DNA of 64,000 bases, taken from an uncultured Ruminococcus sp. Its GTDB lineage: Bacteria > Bacillota > Clostridia > Oscillospirales > Ruminococcaceae. The DNA lies in the NCBI GenBank assembly GCA_945877315.1, contig CAMCRP010000007.1, positions 1-64,000 on the forward strand, given 5' to 3'. The notes under the pieces are model-generated. The model worked only from the letters and a program-made list of their open reading frames with translations, had not been told where the DNA came from and made no database searches. Below are positions 26,258-35,091 of the stretch, in pieces (the stretch's first letter is position 1; each line of letters starts with the position of its first letter). The translations under genes and the position numbers were made by a program.

Positions 26258-26400
26258 CGGTAACGTCCTTTCGTTTATCTGTCCGATAAATGGGACATTA
26301 CCGCAGAGCTATCCCGTTAAAATATCGAACAGAAAGATATTCTAACGGTCGATACTCAAAAGTATCCTCTCACTCCGAAACACGGATTCCCTCGCATTAT
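26258..26400 (-). promoter_or_regulatory. non-canonical leader RNA upstream of thiW, TPP-like half with SD-sequestering stem
   Basis: On the minus strand this 143-nt spacer between thiC and thiW contains GTGAGAGG, the stem GATAC/GTATC and TCGACC (26349-26373), a layout nearly identical to the TGAGAGG...TCGACC half of the canonical thiC TPP riboswitch. The other conserved half of the TPP aptamer is not seen in its usual place. Instead there is a 13-bp stem with one G-U pair (arms 26314-26326 and 26336-26348). Next, segment 26293-26303 can pair with 26258-26268 over 11 bp (one G-U), covering the thiW Shine-Dalgarno, or its 26293-26297 part with 26280-26284 instead. These are exclusive and would be a translation switch. 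Confidence 0.55.
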
Positions 26401-26448
26401 TTTTAGCCGAAACGGCGCTCCCCGCTCGGCATATCAAAGGTAAATCGG

Positions 26449-27759
26449 TTATTTTTCAGAACAGAATTTAACCTCTTTGCCCTCTAATATCATATTGGTA
26501 GTCCTCATAGCGCACATTTTTCCGCACATAGAGCAGGTGTGCCTGTCGGAAGGCGGTGTGGACTCGAAATAGCGGCGTGCCTTGTCGGGGTCGATGGCGT
26601 AGGAGAACATTTCCTCCCAGTCCACACGGCGGCGGGCATCGCTCATTTTGTTGTCTATATCCCTTGCGCCCTTTATTCCCTTGGCAATATCGGCGGCATG
26701 GGCGGCTATTTTTGAAGCAACTATTCCTTCACGAACATCGTCAATATCGGGCAGACGCAGATGCTCGGCGGGGGTAACATAGCAGAGAAAATCTGCGCCG
26801 TTTGCCGCTGCAATAGCTCCGCCTATCGCCGATGTTATGTGGTCATATCCCGGGGCAATATCTGTAACCAGAGGTCCAAGCACGTAGAAAGGCGCATTGT
26901 GGCAGATACGCTTTTGCAGGGTCATATTTGCGGCAATTTCGTTCATTGCCATATGCCCGGGTCCTTCCACCATGACTTGAACGTCCTTTTCCCAGGCACG
27001 CTTTGTCAGTGCACCCAGCTCGATAAGCTCGCTTATTTGACCCGCATCGGTGCTGTCATCAATGGAACCGGGACGAAGCGCATCTCCAAGGCTAATGGTA
27101 ACATCATACTCACGGAGAATGTCCAAAACCTCGTCATAATGCTCATAAAACGGGTTTTCATTGCCTGTCATTTCCATCCAGGCAAACAGCAGAGAACCGC
27201 CTCTTGACACAATATTCGTCAGACGCTTGTCCCGCTTGAAGCACTCAACGGCACGCTTGTTTATGCCCGCATGAATGGTCATAAAGTCAACGCCTTCCTC
27301 GGCATGCGCCCTTACCACCTTCAGAAAATCCTCGGCGGTAATGTCAAGGAGATCCTTTTCCAGATAGCCGATGGCGTCGTACATGGGGACAGTTCCTATC
27401 ATGGCGGGGGACATATCTATAAGCTGACGGCGGAAGGTGTTTGTCTTTCCGTAGTTGGACAGATCCATTATGGCTTCACAGCCGAATTTTATTGCCATTC
27501 TGACCTTTTCAAGCTCGGTGTCATAGTTTTTGCAGTCGCCCGAAATTCCCAGATTTACGTTGATCTTTGTCCGCAGACCCTGTCCGATACCCTCGGGGGA
27601 CAGGGAGGTGTGGCGGATATTTGCGGGGATAGCAACCGTTCCCTCAGCAACTTTCTCCATTATTGTTTCGGGGGATAAGCCTTCTTTTTCCGCAACGGCT
27701 TTCATCTGTTCCGTTATAATGCCTTTTTTGGCGGCTTCCATTTGTGTTTTGTATTCCAT
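26449..27759 (-). CDS. thiC: phosphomethylpyrimidine synthase
   Basis: Radical-SAM enzyme turning AIR into HMP phosphate. 436 residues; conserved [48 protein letters not shown] and the C-terminal cluster motif CSMCGKMC. The cluster cysteines are spaced CX2CX3C, one residue shorter than the CX2CX4C I know from proteobacterial ThiC. The ORF opens at 27828, but AAAGGA 8 bp before ATG 27759 and the family N-terminus [13 protein letters not shown] set the start. Controlled by the TPP riboswitch and terminator upstream. Confidence 0.95.
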   Translation of the reverse strand: MEYKTQMEAAKKGIITEQMKAVAEKEGLSPETIMEKVAEGTVAIPANIRHTSLSPEGIGQGLRTKINVNLGISGDCKNYDTELEKVRMAIKFGCEAIMDLSNYGKTNTFRRQLIDMSPAMIGTVPMYDAIGYLEKDLLDITAEDFLKVVRAHAEEGVDFMTIHAGINKRAVECFKRDKRLTNIVSRGGSLLFAWMEMTGNENPFYEHYDEVLDILREYDVTISLGDALRPGSIDDSTDAGQISELIELGALTKRAWEKDVQVMVEGPGHMAMNEIAANMTLQKRICHNAPFYVLGPLVTDIAPGYDHITSAIGGAIAAANGADFLCYVTPAEHLRLPDIDDVREGIVASKIAAHAADIAKGIKGARDIDNKMSDARRRVDWEEMFSYAIDPDKARRYFESTPPSDRHTCSMCGKMCAMRTTNMILEGKEVKFCSEK

Positions 27760-27778
27760 AAAAACAGTCCTTTCAAAC

Positions 27779-27804
27779 AAAAAAGTGCGCCCGACAAGGC
27801 ACAC
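27779..27804 (-). terminator. riboswitch-controlled terminator before thiC
   Basis: 7-bp stem GTGTGCC/GGCGCAC (27798-27804 with 27785-27791, one G-U) and 6-nt loop followed by TTTTTT (27779-27784), between the TPP aptamer and the thiC start. Suggests transcriptional control. Confidence 0.85.
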
Positions 27805-27845
27805 CCGCACGAAAAAACAGCAAAGCAAACAGCAAGGCTGTAATA

Positions 27846-27923
27846 TTTCCCTACGTTGGCATTACCCAAATCAGGTCAGGTCGAAGTTTGATTACTTCCT
27901 CTCAGCCTGCACACAAGCTCCCT
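27846..27923 (-). ncRNA. TPP riboswitch (THI element)
   Basis: Minus-strand sequence contains the conserved GGCTGAGAGG block, CCTGAT, GGGTAATGCC and CGTAGGGAA in the correct order and spacing for a thiamin pyrophosphate aptamer. It is followed by a terminator and thiC, and would shut off thiC-thiW-thiM-thiE when TPP is plentiful. Confidence 0.95.
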
Positions 27924-27931
27924 TTTTTATT

Positions 27932-27961
27932 ATTATATCATATGGTTTATGGGATTGTCAA
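27932..27961 (-). promoter_or_regulatory. promoter of the thiamin operon
   Basis: Minus strand: TTGACA (27956-27961), 18-bp spacer, extended -10 TGATATAAT with TATAAT at 27932-27937. Transcription starts just ahead of the riboswitch. The 317 bp from 27962 to the MCP-like gene at 28279 is AT-rich and shows no gene. Confidence 0.8.
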
Positions 27962-28278
27962 TTTCCTTATTGTTACTTATCTTTATTTTTCAAAATAGCC
28001 ATATTTATTATAGACATAATAAATAGAAGTATTAAAATAAAAATAGAAATCTGAATTTTGTCTTTATTTCAAATATAATAAAACAAGAAACAATGAACAG
28101 ATGTAATCATCCTATGCGATGCTATAATGATTATCTGTATATTCGGACAAATAGAGTTAGAAATTTATCGACATTATTCACATAAAATTTACACTTAACA
28201 TTTCCGTAATGCTTTCATCATAATGAAAAATGTGGTATTATATCTATATGTATATTTTGGCGAAAAGAGGTGAGCCGA

Positions 28279-29841
28279 GTGAAAAAAATACTGATCTCTG
28301 CGGTAACTGCGCTTATTGCGGCGGCGGTGACCTTTGCATCTGCCGAAATAACTACCGTTGCTTCTGCGAAAAAGGGTGCTTCTGCAGTTGCGGAGGGTGC
28401 GGCGGCAGCTGTAAGTCAGTATGCGGGAGGTCTTTCTGCGGCGGCTAATGAAGCTTCGGAAAACTATGCTTTTACCATTGTTCCGTATGTTGTGGGTACG
28501 GGCTTTCTGAAATACAAAAACGACCTTATGTCCGATAAAGAGTACATATACGACTATGTTCCCGCAGGTTCGACAGTCGGATATCTGAATAAGCGTGATT
28601 TTTCCGATATTACCGCACTTAGGACGGCTCACAGCGGAACCATTTCCGAAGCGGAGGTAACGAAGGACGGGAAATTGATAGTTGCTGTTCCCGTACTGAC
28701 AAAGGGAACTGTCAGCGGTGCGCTTCTCTGCATTTCCGACCTTAGCCGTATTGAAGAAATATGCGATGGATTTAAGGGATACGATATAGCTGTTTACTGC
28801 GGAAAAAACCTTATTTTAGGGGATAAGTCCCTGAAATCGGACGGTTCCGCTGCGGCGGTGGGAGAATGGAAGGTCTATGCACGGGGAGAAATGTCCCGAA
28901 CACCCGCATTGATAGGCTCGCTGTCGGTGGCACTTTTGGTGTTTGTGGGGGCGTATTTGGGCATGCGCCTTGCGGAGAAGGGCGGCAAGCCTGCGGAAAC
29001 TGTTCCAACTAAGGCTGTTCCCGAAAAAATAGTCAAAATCACTCCCGATTTAACGGAGATAATTGCAAGGATAGACAAGCTTGGAAACGGTGATTTTACG
29101 TCGCCTGTGCCGCATATTGCCGACAAGCGTCTTGAAAATTCCGTGAAGAATGCTGCGGACGGGCTTTCACGTTCGGCAGCCTTCGATTCAAAGCGTGTTT
29201 CCGATGAAGCAGCGCAGTTAAAGGCTTCCGTGGAGCAGTCGCAAAAGCGTATAGAAGAGCTTGAACGTCAGCTTGCTTCGGCGGAAAGAAGGGCGGCTGT
29301 TAAGGCTGTCGCTCCTGCGGAAAAACCTGTTAAAAATGATGTTAAGCCCTTAGTTAAGACTGTTGAGAAAATTGTTACAGTTCCCGCCGAGGATAGCGGA
29401 GAGGTTCTTGAATTGAGGGAAAAGCTTGGAACGGTGTCGGGAAAATTGTCCCTTTTATTGGACAGATTGTCTGCCGAGCGTGAAGATGTTTCCCTTATCA
29501 GAGGGGCTATGACCTACATAAACAAGGCGTCCGACGGCATCAAGGGCATTGTTTCCGTTATCGAGGACGTTGCATTTCAGACAAATATGCTTGCCCTGAA
29601 CGCTGCCGTTGAAGCGGCAAAGGCTGGGGAGGCGGGTTCGGGCTTTGCTGTTGTTGCCGAGGAGGTAAGGCGGCTTGCTTCGGACAGCTCCAAGAATGCG
29701 GGGAACACCTCTGCGCTGCTGGGTGAATCTGCCCGTGCCGTTAAAAATGCACAGACGGCTGTTAAGAAGGCGTCTGACGGTATGGATGAGATCATTGGGG
29801 AGTTGGACGGTATAATTTCGGAGTTAAATGATAAAGCTTGA
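28279..29841 (+). CDS. membrane-anchored MCP-like protein with a short signalling domain
   Basis: 520 residues. N-terminal anchor (about 3-22), a roughly 180-residue outer region, second membrane segment (about 213-233), then a long coiled coil. The highly conserved MCP hairpin tip is present near residues 432-465 ([35 protein letters not shown]), but only about 60 residues flank each side of the tip, so the signalling bundle is far shorter than usual. No chemotaxis or flagellar genes are near. Start: GTG 28279, with GAGG 8 bp upstream, rather than GTG 28270. It may be an energy or envelope sensor rather than a chemoreceptor. Confidence 0.85.
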   Translation: MKKILISAVTALIAAAVTFASAEITTVASAKKGASAVAEGAAAAVSQYAGGLSAAANEASENYAFTIVPYVVGTGFLKYKNDLMSDKEYIYDYVPAGSTVGYLNKRDFSDITALRTAHSGTISEAEVTKDGKLIVAVPVLTKGTVSGALLCISDLSRIEEICDGFKGYDIAVYCGKNLILGDKSLKSDGSAAAVGEWKVYARGEMSRTPALIGSLSVALLVFVGAYLGMRLAEKGGKPAETVPTKAVPEKIVKITPDLTEIIARIDKLGNGDFTSPVPHIADKRLENSVKNAADGLSRSAAFDSKRVSDEAAQLKASVEQSQKRIEELERQLASAERRAAVKAVAPAEKPVKNDVKPLVKTVEKIVTVPAEDSGEVLELREKLGTVSGKLSLLLDRLSAEREDVSLIRGAMTYINKASDGIKGIVSVIEDVAFQTNMLALNAAVEAAKAGEAGSGFAVVAEEVRRLASDSSKNAGNTSALLGESARAVKNAQTAVKKASDGMDEIIGELDGIISELNDKA

Positions 29842-29877
29842 TTTTTGACATATATTTGAAATTACGGAGGGACAGAA

Positions 29878-30075
29878 ATGGATTCAAAGAAAATCAACAT
29901 AATGTGGTCATTAAGCTTAATTATAATAGGTGTCGCAACGATTATTTTGGCGGGAGCAAACATTATCGGCATAGAGCTTTCCGATATTGCCGCAAGAATT
30001 TTGGGTGTGCTTGATTTGGTTTCACTTTCCGTTTTGGCATTTTCAACTGTAAAAAAGGCTCAAAACAAAAAGTAG
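29878..30075 (+). CDS. 65-residue protein with two membrane segments
   Basis: Good GGAGGG ribosome binding site before ATG 29878. Two hydrophobic segments (about 8-30 and 36-58) and a basic tail (KKAQNKK). No family recognised. Located just after the MCP-like gene (36 bp) and may be cotranscribed. Confidence 0.65.
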   Translation: MDSKKINIMWSLSLIIIGVATIILAGANIIGIELSDIAARILGVLDLVSLSVLAFSTVKKAQNKK

Positions 30076-30121
30076 TTTCATAGTATCTGTATATAACATA
30101 TCGAAAAATAGGTGACTGATT

Positions 30122-31447
30122 ATGAAGAAAAAGGTCATAATAGCGGTTCTTGTCATCATTCTGTCAGTTCTTATGTTCAATCCTATTACCATAGGAATCA
30201 CTGGTCTGTTACTGGAAGATGCAAAAAATAAACTTGAAGAAATGGCTGATAAATGTGCAACTGCTGTCAACACTCCCATTTCCATTGAAAAGGCGTCCGA
30301 TTTCATTTTGGAAAAATACGGGGGAAAATATTCTTCCGAGCTTGAAACGGTAGAAAGCTTTTATTCTGTCGATTCATACGGAACAAGCCTTTTAAGTTCT
30401 GCCGATGGATATGTTTATTGTGTAAAAAAAGAGGATTCTTACACATTTTATGACAGTTATCAATACGAAGAGATAAAAGCGGCTGTTGCAAGCGATATAG
30501 AAAGCTATTTTTCGGAGCATTCGGGGAAACTCATCAATGCGGTATTTGAGGTTTATGAAGAGGATTATCATACAGATGAGAATTATTGCTTTATGTTTTC
30601 ATCTTATTTTGATGGTGATATAAAGAAGTTTGTGAACAGTAATGTTCTTTCACTTTATGGATATGTTACGATAGAAGGCGAAAAGTCGCAAACGCCCAAA
30701 TATATTGAGGATATAAACAGCGTTTTTTCGGAATATGAGAGTGACTATTCACAATTATCTCTTCGTATAAAGGTAAAGGATAAGGAACTGACACTTCCCG
30801 ATTTGCCAAATGGAAATTATTTCGATTATTTTTCGGGCGGGAATGACAGGGAAGGTTATTCCTTTATTGATGCTGATATTCCTTCGGGCGGCAAATTCCT
30901 CGAAAGTCTTGTCTGCGGATATTCTCGTCCATCTCAGTATTATGGAGAAGGTCAGGAAAGAAGGGTATATTCTGTTGATTTTAATCCATACGATGAAAAT
31001 ACCGATATGTCTATTAGCAGGGTAGACAGCAGCGAGGACAACGCTCCCGTGTCCCTGACAGTTATTGATACGGAATGCATTAGCGTATGGAAAGAGGATA
31101 ATAGGGCACGAAGTCCAAAGCCTGATGAAATTCCGCTGAAACTCAGCAGCAAGGCTTTGAAGATAGATATTCCCGGAAGAGATTATTCCGTCATAAGGCT
31201 GAACAGAGAGTTTTACGATCTATCTGAAAAAACGGTGCCGCTTTGTTTGGCGGAGGGCGGCGGTATATATGAGGGAAATGTTTATTACCAAACTATCGGC
31301 TGGGTCGGCAATGCACAGGGTGAAAATATCACTAACCGTGATATTTGCTTTGATGGCTGGTATTATGTTGATGATGAATATTTTTATATTGCTTATCCGT
31401 ACTTTAATGAAAATCATATAATAGCCTTTGCCGAAACAGAGAGGTGA
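30122..31447 (+). CDS. unknown membrane-anchored extracellular protein
   Basis: 441 residues. Starts MKKKVIIAVLVIILSVLMF, a single N-terminal membrane anchor or uncleaved signal, followed by an acidic, Tyr/Ser-rich extracellular region with no recognised domain. AATAGGTGA precedes ATG 30122. Codon use is more AT-rich than its core neighbours, as for the nearby small genes, which suggests an accessory lineage-specific patch. Confidence 0.65.
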   Translation: MKKKVIIAVLVIILSVLMFNPITIGITGLLLEDAKNKLEEMADKCATAVNTPISIEKASDFILEKYGGKYSSELETVESFYSVDSYGTSLLSSADGYVYCVKKEDSYTFYDSYQYEEIKAAVASDIESYFSEHSGKLINAVFEVYEEDYHTDENYCFMFSSYFDGDIKKFVNSNVLSLYGYVTIEGEKSQTPKYIEDINSVFSEYESDYSQLSLRIKVKDKELTLPDLPNGNYFDYFSGGNDREGYSFIDADIPSGGKFLESLVCGYSRPSQYYGEGQERRVYSVDFNPYDENTDMSISRVDSSEDNAPVSLTVIDTECISVWKEDNRARSPKPDEIPLKLSSKALKIDIPGRDYSVIRLNREFYDLSEKTVPLCLAEGGGIYEGNVYYQTIGWVGNAQGENITNRDICFDGWYYVDDEYFYIAYPYFNENHIIAFAETER

Positions 31448-31451
31448 ATCT

Positions 31452-31676
31452 ATGAAAAACAGCAGAATTTGTCCCAAATGCCGAAAAGACGACATAGTTA
31501 TCGTTGACGGATATGCAGGCGCATACGGTTCGGGAAATAACATAATGACAGGCTTATCCATATTTTCCGCTGTTCCGGTAGACAGATATATTTGCTGCAG
31601 CTGCGGTTACACGGAGGAATGGATACGCAAAGAGGACATTGAAAAGCTTCGGAACAGTTCAAAATCGCATACATAA
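31452..31676 (+). CDS. small zinc-ribbon protein
   Basis: 74 residues with CPKC at residues 6-9 and CCSCG near residues 50-54, a CX2C...CX2C zinc-ribbon. Between them is a Gly-rich loop (GYAGAYGSGNNIM). GAGGTG 6 bp before ATG 31452 sets the start (the frame opens at 31428). Starts 4 bp after the preceding gene. Function unknown. Confidence 0.65.
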   Translation: MKNSRICPKCRKDDIVIVDGYAGAYGSGNNIMTGLSIFSAVPVDRYICCSCGYTEEWIRKEDIEKLRNSSKSHT

Positions 31677-31682
31677 AAATTT

Positions 31683-31726
31683 CCCGTCTGCAAACTCGTT
31701 TTTGAGTGCATACGGGATATTTTTTT
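31683..31726 (+). terminator. terminator after the zinc-ribbon gene
   Basis: Imperfect stem TCCCGT...ACGGGA with a further ACTC/GAGT pairing around GTTTTT, followed by ATTTTTTT. Probable terminator. Confidence 0.7.
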
Positions 31727-31782
31727 CAGCCGTAAAATTTCTTGGTGACAAGCCATTCCATTGCCTTTTCAAATCTGTCCTA

Positions 31783-32469
31783 TTAAACGGACACATCATT
31801 TTTCGGAAGCTCGGCTTTTACGGCAATAAGGAACTTGATTTTCTTGCCTTCCTCCATAAACATTTTCTCGTGCTCGGTCATAACGTTGAACTCATAGCCC
31901 GAGGTATGCAGGTCACGGGTGATATACTTTATCTCAAAGCCCGATTCTGCGAAATATTCCAGAGATTCCTCAAATAGCTCGTCGTCGTCCGTCTTGAAAT
32001 GTATCTCGCAGCCGTCCTTTAAAATGGGGCGGTACTGCATTAGCTGCCTTGTGTGGGTCAGGCGGCGCTTTTTGTGACCCTTTTTCGGCCACGGATTGCA
32101 GAAGTTTATGTAGATGCGGTCAATGCTCTGCTCGTCCATACAGGCGGTGCGGAGCATTTCAATGTTCTGGGAGATAAGGCGGATATTTTCGGGGGTCTTT
32201 CCAACTTCGGCAAATGCCTTTTCAATGGTGCGCCTTGCAACGCCCAGCATATCGCTCTTTATGTCCATGGCAATGTAGTTTATGTCGGGGTGAAGCAGTG
32301 CGGATTGTGCCGCAAAGCCGCCCTTTCCGCAGCCAAGCTCCAGATAAACGGGGGCTGTGCTGTCGCCGAAAAGCTTGTCCCACTTTCCTGCCTGCTCCGA
32401 TGCAACGGGGATATAGTAGGGGCAGGCGTCCAGCTCGGGCTGTGCCCATTTTTTCTTTCTGATTCTCAT
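31783..32469 (-). CDS. trmB: tRNA (guanine-N7-)-methyltransferase
   Basis: Makes m7G46 in tRNA. 228 residues with SAM loop [17 protein letters not shown], the family motif [18 protein letters not shown] and the C-terminal [21 protein letters not shown]. Frame is open from 32541, but AGGAGA 8 bp upstream selects ATG 32469. Stands alone. Confidence 0.95.
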   Translation of the reverse strand: MRIRKKKWAQPELDACPYYIPVASEQAGKWDKLFGDSTAPVYLELGCGKGGFAAQSALLHPDINYIAMDIKSDMLGVARRTIEKAFAEVGKTPENIRLISQNIEMLRTACMDEQSIDRIYINFCNPWPKKGHKKRRLTHTRQLMQYRPILKDGCEIHFKTDDDELFEESLEYFAESGFEIKYITRDLHTSGYEFNVMTEHEKMFMEEGKKIKFLIAVKAELPKNDVSV

Positions 32470-32507
32470 AGCGTTCTCCTTGTAATTTCTAAAATATTCC
32501 GAATAAT

Positions 32508-32539
32508 GTGCCATTCCCCGCTTTTTTGGAGAATGGCAC
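32508..32539 (-). repeat. inverted repeat upstream of trmB
   Basis: 12-bp arms with one mismatch (32508-32519 and 32528-32539). On the minus strand it lies between any promoter and the trmB start, so it would be in the leader RNA. No U-tract follows. The remaining spacer to 32711 has AT-rich ACACTTAACA-like filler and no gene. Confidence 0.55.
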
Positions 32540-32711
32540 ACACATATTTATATTATACTGTAAAAATTTCCGAATGTCAATTGTTTTCAAAAAAGAGTGA
32601 TTTTTAGCGTTGAGTTATAAGAGTTGAGTGAGTAATTGTTCGCATTTCACCTTAATTCAACACTAAACACTTAACATTTAACACTGATAATTTCACTCTC
32701 CACTTTTCACA

Positions 32712-33311
32712 TTATTGTAAAATCGGCTGCAGCTGCCTACCTTCAAGAGCGGCAACAGCGGCTTCGGGAATTTTCGTGAAATCCGCTGCGGCTGAACGTG
32801 GCTTCTTTTCGGAATCGTCCTGACAAATGGGGACAAAATAGAAGCATCTGCGGTTCATAAGGTCGCCGATATTTCTCGCACAGCCCGAAAGTGCGTCGTT
32901 TGTGGACAGGGCAATAAGTACGGGACGCTCATTTCTGATATGGCTTTTAACTGCCATTGTAACGGGAGTGTCGATAATGTCCAAAGCCAGCTTGGAGATG
33001 GTGTTTCCCGTGCAGGGGGCGATTATAAGCAGGTCGAAAAGCCTTTTGGGGCCGATAGGTTCGGCGGCGGGAATGTCGGAGATAATTGGCTTGCCGCAGA
33101 TTTCTTCGAGAAATTTTCGGTGGCTTTCGGCTGTACCGAATTTTGTGTCTGCGGAAAATGCGTTATATGACATAATGGGAGTAAGGTCGGCACCTGCGGC
33201 TTTCAGGGCTTCCAGCTGTGCGAAAGCCTTTGAAAAGGTGCAGAAGGAGCCGCATACCGCAAAGCCTATCCTCTTACCCCTGAGTTTTTCAAGTATTTCA
33301 TCGGATATCAA
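32712..33311 (-). CDS. dpaB: dipicolinate synthase subunit B
   Basis: 199-residue flavoprotein-like subunit (SpoVFB) making dipicolinic acid, the spore-core solute. Motifs: GFAVCGSFCTF near the N-terminus, PIMSYNAFSADTKFG, LLIIAPCTGNTISKLALDIIDTPVTMAVKSHIRNERPVLIALSTNDAL. Overlaps dpaA by 4 bp, second in the operon. Confidence 0.95.
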   Translation of the reverse strand: MISDEILEKLRGKRIGFAVCGSFCTFSKAFAQLEALKAAGADLTPIMSYNAFSADTKFGTAESHRKFLEEICGKPIISDIPAAEPIGPKRLFDLLIIAPCTGNTISKLALDIIDTPVTMAVKSHIRNERPVLIALSTNDALSGCARNIGDLMNRRCFYFVPICQDDSEKKPRSAAADFTKIPEAAVAALEGRQLQPILQ

Positions 33312-34180
33312 GAGTGTTCGCTCCTTTCTTCCAGAATGTTGTAAATGGCGGAGGCGATTATCCTTCCCGCAGTCACGGGCGCAGTCTTTCCGGGCAGGGA
33401 CAGGGCGTGAATGGCTTTTACGCAGGAATGTTCCGCCGCATGGAAGTCAACGCCGCCCGGCTTTGATGCCAGATCTATCAGCAAACAGTCCGATTTTAGG
33501 GACAGCAGTCTTTCCTCATCAAAGATAAGTGAGGGGACGGTGTTGAAGATTATGCAGAATTTGTAAAGTTCGCCATCTATTTCGGATATGTTAAGAGGCG
33601 TGCAGCCGTAGATCTCAGCCCATGCCAGATCGGAATATTTCCGTGCCGCCGCCGTGACCTTTGCGCCCATTGCGGTGAGAATTTTTATGAGCACCTTGGC
33701 AATGCGCCCCATACCCGTGATAAGTATCTGCTGACCGTAAATGGTTTCGTCCGTTTCGCTGATGGCTAACTGTACAGCACCTTCGGCAGTAGGGACGGCA
33801 TTTAGCACCGCCAGTTCTTCACGGTCAAGAAAATCGCAGACCGCAAAGCCCTGTTCCTCGAAATACCTATGTATCTCGGGGAATATTTTCCCGCCAAAAA
33901 CAATACCGCCCGATTTTATGCCCGCAGACAGCTCCCTTATGGTGGGACAGCAGCTGCAAAGGGGACAGTTCAGCGTTACACCGTCCGCCGAAACGGGGAG
34001 GGGGAGCACCAGACAGTCCGCTTTTTCGGGCAGTTCGGATACTTTATTTATGGAAATTATGTCGGAATTCTCGAAAAATTTTCCGTCAATGCCTATGGTG
34101 CTGACCATATCATTTTCGGAAAATGTGCGGGCAAGGCTCACCGAGCGCATATCACCGCCTGCCACAAGGAAGGTTTTCAT
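33308..34180 (-). CDS. dpaA: dipicolinate synthase subunit A
   Basis: 290-residue NAD(P)-binding subunit (SpoVFA). Rossmann-type regions: FLVAGGDMRSVSLARTF at the N-terminus and QQILITGMGRIAKVLIKILTAMGAKVTAAAR in the middle. Start ATG 34180 chosen because GAGGTGG lies just upstream; the frame is open to 34294. Together with DpaB it converts dihydrodipicolinate to DPA in the mother cell, so lysine-pathway intermediates feed this. Confidence 0.95.
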   Translation of the reverse strand: MKTFLVAGGDMRSVSLARTFSENDMVSTIGIDGKFFENSDIISINKVSELPEKADCLVLPLPVSADGVTLNCPLCSCCPTIRELSAGIKSGGIVFGGKIFPEIHRYFEEQGFAVCDFLDREELAVLNAVPTAEGAVQLAISETDETIYGQQILITGMGRIAKVLIKILTAMGAKVTAAARKYSDLAWAEIYGCTPLNISEIDGELYKFCIIFNTVPSLIFDEERLLSLKSDCLLIDLASKPGGVDFHAAEHSCVKAIHALSLPGKTAPVTAGRIIASAIYNILEERSEHS

Positions 34181-34334
34181 AACGCCACCTCTTTTGATAA
34201 GAAACCGATCGCTGCGGTTCCTTTGAATAGTACAGTATATGCGGCAGATGGGGATTGGTGAGTGCGGCAAAAAGAAAATCTGCGTACTGTTCAATAAATA
34301 TGTTGAAAAAGCTGTGAAAAATTTTGCTCTCCTA

Positions 34335-34363
34335 TTGAAAAATCAATTTAATTATAGTATAAT
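34335..34363 (+). promoter_or_regulatory. sigma-A promoter candidate for the TrkA-FtsA-like operon
   Basis: TTGAAA 34335-34340, 17-bp spacer, TATAAT 34358-34363; transcription would start near 34370. Confidence 0.65.
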
Positions 34364-34393
34364 TATTTCAAAGCGTCCCGAAGTTGTTCAGGG

Positions 34394-34425
34394 AAATTTT
34401 ACCTAACAGCTGTTAGGTAAAATTT
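34394..34425 (+). promoter_or_regulatory. 32-bp perfect palindrome in the TrkA leader
   Basis: 16-bp arms meet with no gap: AAATTTTACCTAACAG joined to CTGTTAGGTAAAATTT. It starts about 24 nt after the predicted transcription start and 33 bp before the start codon. The arms can pair in RNA or form a dimer-bound DNA operator. No poly-U follows, so it is not an obvious terminator. Confidence 0.75.
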
Positions 34426-34458
34426 GGACGCAAAAGTTTATAAAGGCGGAATTTGATT

Positions 34459-35079
34459 ATGAACGTTATTGTTGTCGGCTGCGGAAAGGTCGGCGCTAAT
34501 CTGGCGAATGTTCTTTGCGAACTGGGTCACGATGTTTCGGTCGTGGACAGAAATGAGGACAGTTTTACTGCTCTTGATGCGGATTTCAAGGGATTTACCA
34601 CCGTTGGTATCCCCATTGATCAGGACGTTCTCCGAAAAGCGGGAATAGAAAGCTGTGACGCTCTTGCGGCAGTTACAGATGATGACAATTCCAATATAAT
34701 GGTTGCTCAGATGGCAAAGAATATCTTCAAGGTGTCAAACGTGGCAACGGTAATAAGCGATCCAAACCGAGGTGAAATATTCGCCCAATTTGGTCTGGAA
34801 ACTATCTGCCCCACAAATCTGACGGTGGCATCTGTATGCACAGCTCTCAATGACACGGCAGAAGCTGTCCCGCTGAATTTAAGTTCACACACGGTCACCT
34901 TCCTGACTATGGACATTCCAAAGGAATATATCGGTGCAAGAGTCAGCGAGATAACGCTTGAAAAGAACGAAACTCTTTTTGCTATCGAGCATGAGGATCA
35001 TTCCATGCAGCCTGTTTTCCTGTCAAATCCTTATCTGAAAAAGGGTGACAGGCTGATATTTGCCAAATTTGTCGATTAA
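34459..35079 (+). CDS. TrkA-family potassium uptake regulatory protein (RCK, first copy)
   Basis: 206 residues with an NAD-binding Rossmann motif GCGKVGANLANVL and a C-terminal RCK_C domain (about 125-206). GGCGGA 8 bp upstream selects ATG 34459 over the TTG at 34453. These RCK proteins gate Ktr/Trk potassium transporters; no TrkH/KtrB membrane subunit is in the window. A second, paralogous RCK protein follows 12 bp later. Confidence 0.88.
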   Translation: MNVIVVGCGKVGANLANVLCELGHDVSVVDRNEDSFTALDADFKGFTTVGIPIDQDVLRKAGIESCDALAAVTDDDNSNIMVAQMAKNIFKVSNVATVISDPNRGEIFAQFGLETICPTNLTVASVCTALNDTAEAVPLNLSSHTVTFLTMDIPKEYIGARVSEITLEKNETLFAIEHEDHSMQPVFLSNPYLKKGDRLIFAKFVD

Positions 35080-35091
35080 AGGAGAATTTTT

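Noticed and set aside
34295..34452. Cyclic di-AMP (ydaO) riboswitch before trkA genes
   Set aside because: The family is common before potassium genes, but the spacer is only about 80 nt after the predicted start and lacks the aptamer's conserved pattern; only the palindrome is seen.
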